From the NCBI GenBank assembly GCA_021772595.1, contig JAJFLS010000204.1:1-7579 (forward strand): a stretch of 7,579 bases of DNA. The letters run 5' to 3'. The notes under the pieces are model-generated. The model was given only the letters and a program-made list of their open reading frames with translations. It was not told where the DNA came from and made no database searches. Made by a program: the position numbers and the translations under genes. The stretch is from Opitutales bacterium. Lineage in GTDB: Bacteria > Verrucomicrobiota > Verrucomicrobiia > Opitutales > Opitutaceae. Of this stretch, positions 5,510 to 7,579 are shown piece by piece; the first letter of the stretch is position 1; the number at the start of each line of letters is the position of its first letter.

Positions 5510-6397
5510 ATGAACGTGCGCATCGCGATTCCATTGCTGCTCTTCTTGATTGGCTCGGTGCTCGTCTCGGCTGCGGATGCCGAGAAGACGCCGTTTGATC
5601 TCACGTCGCCGATAATGACGAGCGGCGAGCCAGGGCCGGGCAAGCGAGTGCGTCAGGTGGCGCCGGAGTACGAAGGAACGGATGTGCATCACTCGTTGTA
5701 CCTTCCCGTGGATTGGGAAGCCGGAGGCAAGTATCCTGTAATCGTGGAGTACACGGGCAACTACTGGCCTTCCAGCAATTCGACCGGCAAAGTGGAAGAC
5801 GCAAACTTGGGCTATGGCATGAGCGGCGGGCGAGGGTTCATTTGGGTGGCCATGCCTTACGTCGAAAAGGGGCGTAATGAAAATGCGGTTACATGGTGGG
5901 GCGACGCGCAAGCAACCGTGGATTATTGCAAAGTGAATCTCCCGCGCATCTGCGAAGAATTTGGCGGAGATCGGGACAACGTATTCGTATGCGGTTTTTC
6001 ACGAGGCGCGATTGGAGCGAGCTACATCGGTCTCGCGGACGATGAGATCGCCTCGCTTTGGAAGGGCGTCTTCACGCACGATCATTTTGACGGTGCGAAG
6101 ACTTGGGACTATCCGAAAAGTGATCGCGCTTCGGCGATTCGACGCCTCGCGCGATTGAAAGGCCGGCCAGTACTGGTCTGCAGCACGAATGCATCGAAGC
6201 TAAGAGATGAGTATCTCATCGAGCATCTCGAATTGGCCCGCTTCACTTTTCTGGATGTACCCACAAATCGAATATTCGACCTTCCCGAAGGTCCCGTGAT
6301 TCATCCGCACACGGATCTTTGGATGCATAAGGAAAGCGAATATCGGAAGCAGGCGCGTTCTTGGATTGAAAACGCGCTCGACGAAAAGGGTCCTTAA
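5510..6397 (+). CDS. Secreted alpha/beta hydrolase
   Basis: The 295-residue protein starts with a signal peptide (MNVRIAIPLLLFLIGSVLVSAADA). The mature part has an alpha/beta-hydrolase core: a strand KYPVIVEYTGNYWP that would carry the oxyanion region, FIWVAMPYV, and DNVFVCGFSRGAIGASY, the nucleophile elbow G-F-S-R-G with catalytic S164. Late histidines in VIHPHTDLWM (H265 or H267) are candidates for the catalytic His; the acid is not clear. An esterase or deacylase on a polysaccharide or its oligomers is plausible, but dienelactone-hydrolase-like or peptidase-like activity cannot be excluded. The ATG at 5510 is set by the signal peptide; no good ribosome site is seen. It is followed after 171 bases by an enolase-superfamily gene on the same strand. 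Confidence 0.87.
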   Translation: MNVRIAIPLLLFLIGSVLVSAADAEKTPFDLTSPIMTSGEPGPGKRVRQVAPEYEGTDVHHSLYLPVDWEAGGKYPVIVEYTGNYWPSSNSTGKVEDANLGYGMSGGRGFIWVAMPYVEKGRNENAVTWWGDAQATVDYCKVNLPRICEEFGGDRDNVFVCGFSRGAIGASYIGLADDEIASLWKGVFTHDHFDGAKTWDYPKSDRASAIRRLARLKGRPVLVCSTNASKLRDEYLIEHLELARFTFLDVPTNRIFDLPEGPVIHPHTDLWMHKESEYRKQARSWIENALDEKGP

Positions 6398-6424
6398 GAC
6401 GGTCGAAAGCGGATCCGTCAATTT
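6398..6424 (+). terminator. Possible weak terminator after the hydrolase
   Basis: Directly after the TAA, GACGG (6398-6402) pairs with CCGTC (6415-6419). An interrupted inner CG/CG pair closes an AAAG loop, and AATTTT follows. The stem is short and bulged and the T-run is brief, so this is a weak candidate intrinsic terminator or a processing hairpin. Confidence 0.35.
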
Positions 6425-6425
6425 T

Positions 6426-6450
6426 GCAAACGAAATGCAAACTGGTTTGC
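6426..6450. promoter_or_regulatory. Candidate operator: GCAAAC repeats
   Basis: GCAAAC occurs at 6426-6431 and again at 6437-6442, and its complement GTTTGC is at 6445-6450. The last two form a palindrome with a TG centre, a size typical of dimeric repressor sites such as those of LacI- or GntR-family regulators. It sits in the spacer ahead of the enolase-superfamily gene. No matching promoter hexamers are convincing, so a regulatory role is inference from position and symmetry. Confidence 0.35.
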
Positions 6451-6568
6451 TATTCTATCTTAAATCGATTTGGTGGAGCGGATATGGCGGTTCGGAAAGT
6501 TTTCAGATCGATCCAAGACCGTCTTTGTGGATAATTCCTGAGCCGATATCCTGTAGATAATATAAGGT

Positions 6569-7579
6569 ATGAGCAGAATCAAACGGATTGCATCACAGTT
6601 GTTTGACGTGCCGCTGCCCGAAGTGTTGAGCGACGCCAAGCACGGCGATCACACGCATTTTCAATTGGTTACCGCAACCGTTGAACTTGCGGATGGAAGC
6701 AAGGGTACCGGCTACACCTACACTGGCGGAAAGGGCGGGACGGCCATAAAGGCAATGCTGGACGACGACTTGATTCCCGCCTTGATCGGGAAGGATGGGG
6801 ACGACGTCGAGAGCATAAACGATTTTTGCGAATGGCACATCCATTATGTAGGTCGTGGGGGAATTGCTTCATTCGCTATTTCGGCGATCGACATCGCCCT
6901 GTGGGATATTCGCTGCCGCAAGTTAAATAAGCCGCTATGGCAAGTCGCCGGCGGAGCAGGGAACAGCTGTAAGGTCTATGGCGGCGGAATCGATTTGCTA
7001 TTTCCCTTGCCCAAGTTGCTGGAGAGCATGGGCGGCTACCTGGAGAGGGGCTTCAATGCGGTGAAAATCAAGATCGGGCGCGAGAGCCTCGATGAGGATA
7101 TCGAACGGATTGCGGCAGTGCGTAAATTTATCGGCGACGATGTCATTTTCATGGTGGATGCCAACTATTCGATGAGCGTCGACCATGCCATCGAATGCGC
7201 GCGGCGATTCGAACCGTACAATATCTTTTGGTTCGAAGAACCCATTTTGCCGGACGACTACCAGGGATTCGCGAAGATTGCGGATGCAACCGGCGCCGCT
7301 TTGGCGATGGGTGAGAATCTTCACACCATCCACGAGTTCGAATACGCGTTCGAGCAGGCGAAACTGTCGTTCATTCAACCCGATGCTTCCAATTGCATGG
7401 GGATCACCGGCTGGCTGAAAGTAGCGGAGCTCTCGCGAAAATATGGATTGCCCGTCTGCTCGCACGGGATGCAGGAGCTTCAGGTTAGCCTTGTGTCTGC
7501 CCAGTCAAACGCGGGTTGGTTGGAGTATCATAGCTTTCCTATCGATCAATACACGAAACGACCACTGGTTATCGAAGAT
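6569..7579 (+). CDS. Mandelate racemase-subgroup enolase enzyme (3' partial)
   Basis: The frame is open to the window end: 337 residues, probably about 30 short of a typical 365-375-residue member. It has the N-terminal capping domain (with FAISAIDIALWDI, the conserved end of that domain) and the barrel with the full mandelate-racemase set: K166-I-K168, D197 and N199 in VDANY, E223 in FEEP, E249 in GEN, D272 in QPDAS and H299 in CSHGMQE. The K-x-K base and His-Asp dyad point to alpha-proton abstraction from an acid sugar, as a dehydratase or epimerase; which one cannot be told. There is no signal peptide, so it is cytoplasmic and may handle a sugar acid released by the exported enzymes. The start is firm because an in-frame TAA lies at 6563-6565; AAGG sits unusually close to the ATG. 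It would normally end soon after RPLVIED. Confidence 0.92.
   Translation, partial: MSRIKRIASQLFDVPLPEVLSDAKHGDHTHFQLVTATVELADGSKGTGYTYTGGKGGTAIKAMLDDDLIPALIGKDGDDVESINDFCEWHIHYVGRGGIASFAISAIDIALWDIRCRKLNKPLWQVAGGAGNSCKVYGGGIDLLFPLPKLLESMGGYLERGFNAVKIKIGRESLDEDIERIAAVRKFIGDDVIFMVDANYSMSVDHAIECARRFEPYNIFWFEEPILPDDYQGFAKIADATGAALAMGENLHTIHEFEYAFEQAKLSFIQPDASNCMGITGWLKVAELSRKYGLPVCSHGMQELQVSLVSAQSNAGWLEYHSFPIDQYTKRPLVIED

Noticed and set aside
6530..6568. Promoter or leaderless start for the enolase-superfamily gene
   Set aside because: GATAAT occurs at 6530 and 6556, but neither has a partner -35 at proper spacing.
6998..7465. 155-residue minus-strand open frame
   Set aside because: It is the antisense shadow of the mandelate-racemase-subgroup gene, whose own frame shows all catalytic motifs.

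Overview
The window looks like accessory DNA from a polysaccharide-degrading bacterium, most likely of the Planctomycetota-Verrucomicrobiota group. That is an inference from gene content: a secreted type I sulfatase, a secreted beta-propeller glycosidase-like protein of a type I associate with those phyla, a secreted alpha/beta hydrolase and an enolase-superfamily sugar-acid enzyme. No rRNA, tRNA or phylogenetic marker is present, so the assignment stays tentative.

Layout. Bases 1-414 carry no credible gene but hold two palindromic elements with GTAG-headed hairpins. A secreted sulfatase (415-1959, +) follows, then a short repeat-bearing spacer and a four-helix-bundle (S23/IVS-type) gene (about 2077-2445, +) whose frame has no ATG, GTG, TTG or CTG at its N-terminus. 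On the minus strand, 2482-2673 is a decayed C-terminal remnant of a second copy of the beta-propeller gene. Next come an endonuclease/exonuclease/phosphatase-fold lipoprotein gene (2674-3510, -) and the intact beta-propeller gene (3575-5104, -). The lipoprotein gene is thus bracketed by about 105-bp direct repeats made of the propeller gene's 3' end plus its downstream flank.

The 5105-5509 gap separates divergent genes and holds a perfect 25-bp inverted repeat of REP/REPIN type inside a second, degenerate inverted repeat. To its right lie a secreted alpha/beta hydrolase (5510-6397, +), a spacer with a possible terminator and a possible operator palindrome, and a mandelate-racemase-subgroup enzyme (6569 to the window end, +, incomplete).

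Functionally, the exported sulfatase, glycosidase-like protein and hydrolase could strip sulfate, sugar and possibly ester groups from a polysaccharide outside the cytoplasm, while the enolase-superfamily enzyme, which has no signal peptide, could process a released acid sugar in the cytoplasm. The substrate cannot be read from the sequence. The most noteworthy non-coding content is the density of small palindromic elements of at least two sequence families, together with a short repeat that follows stop codons at three places. I found no evidence of a wholly new multi-gene system.
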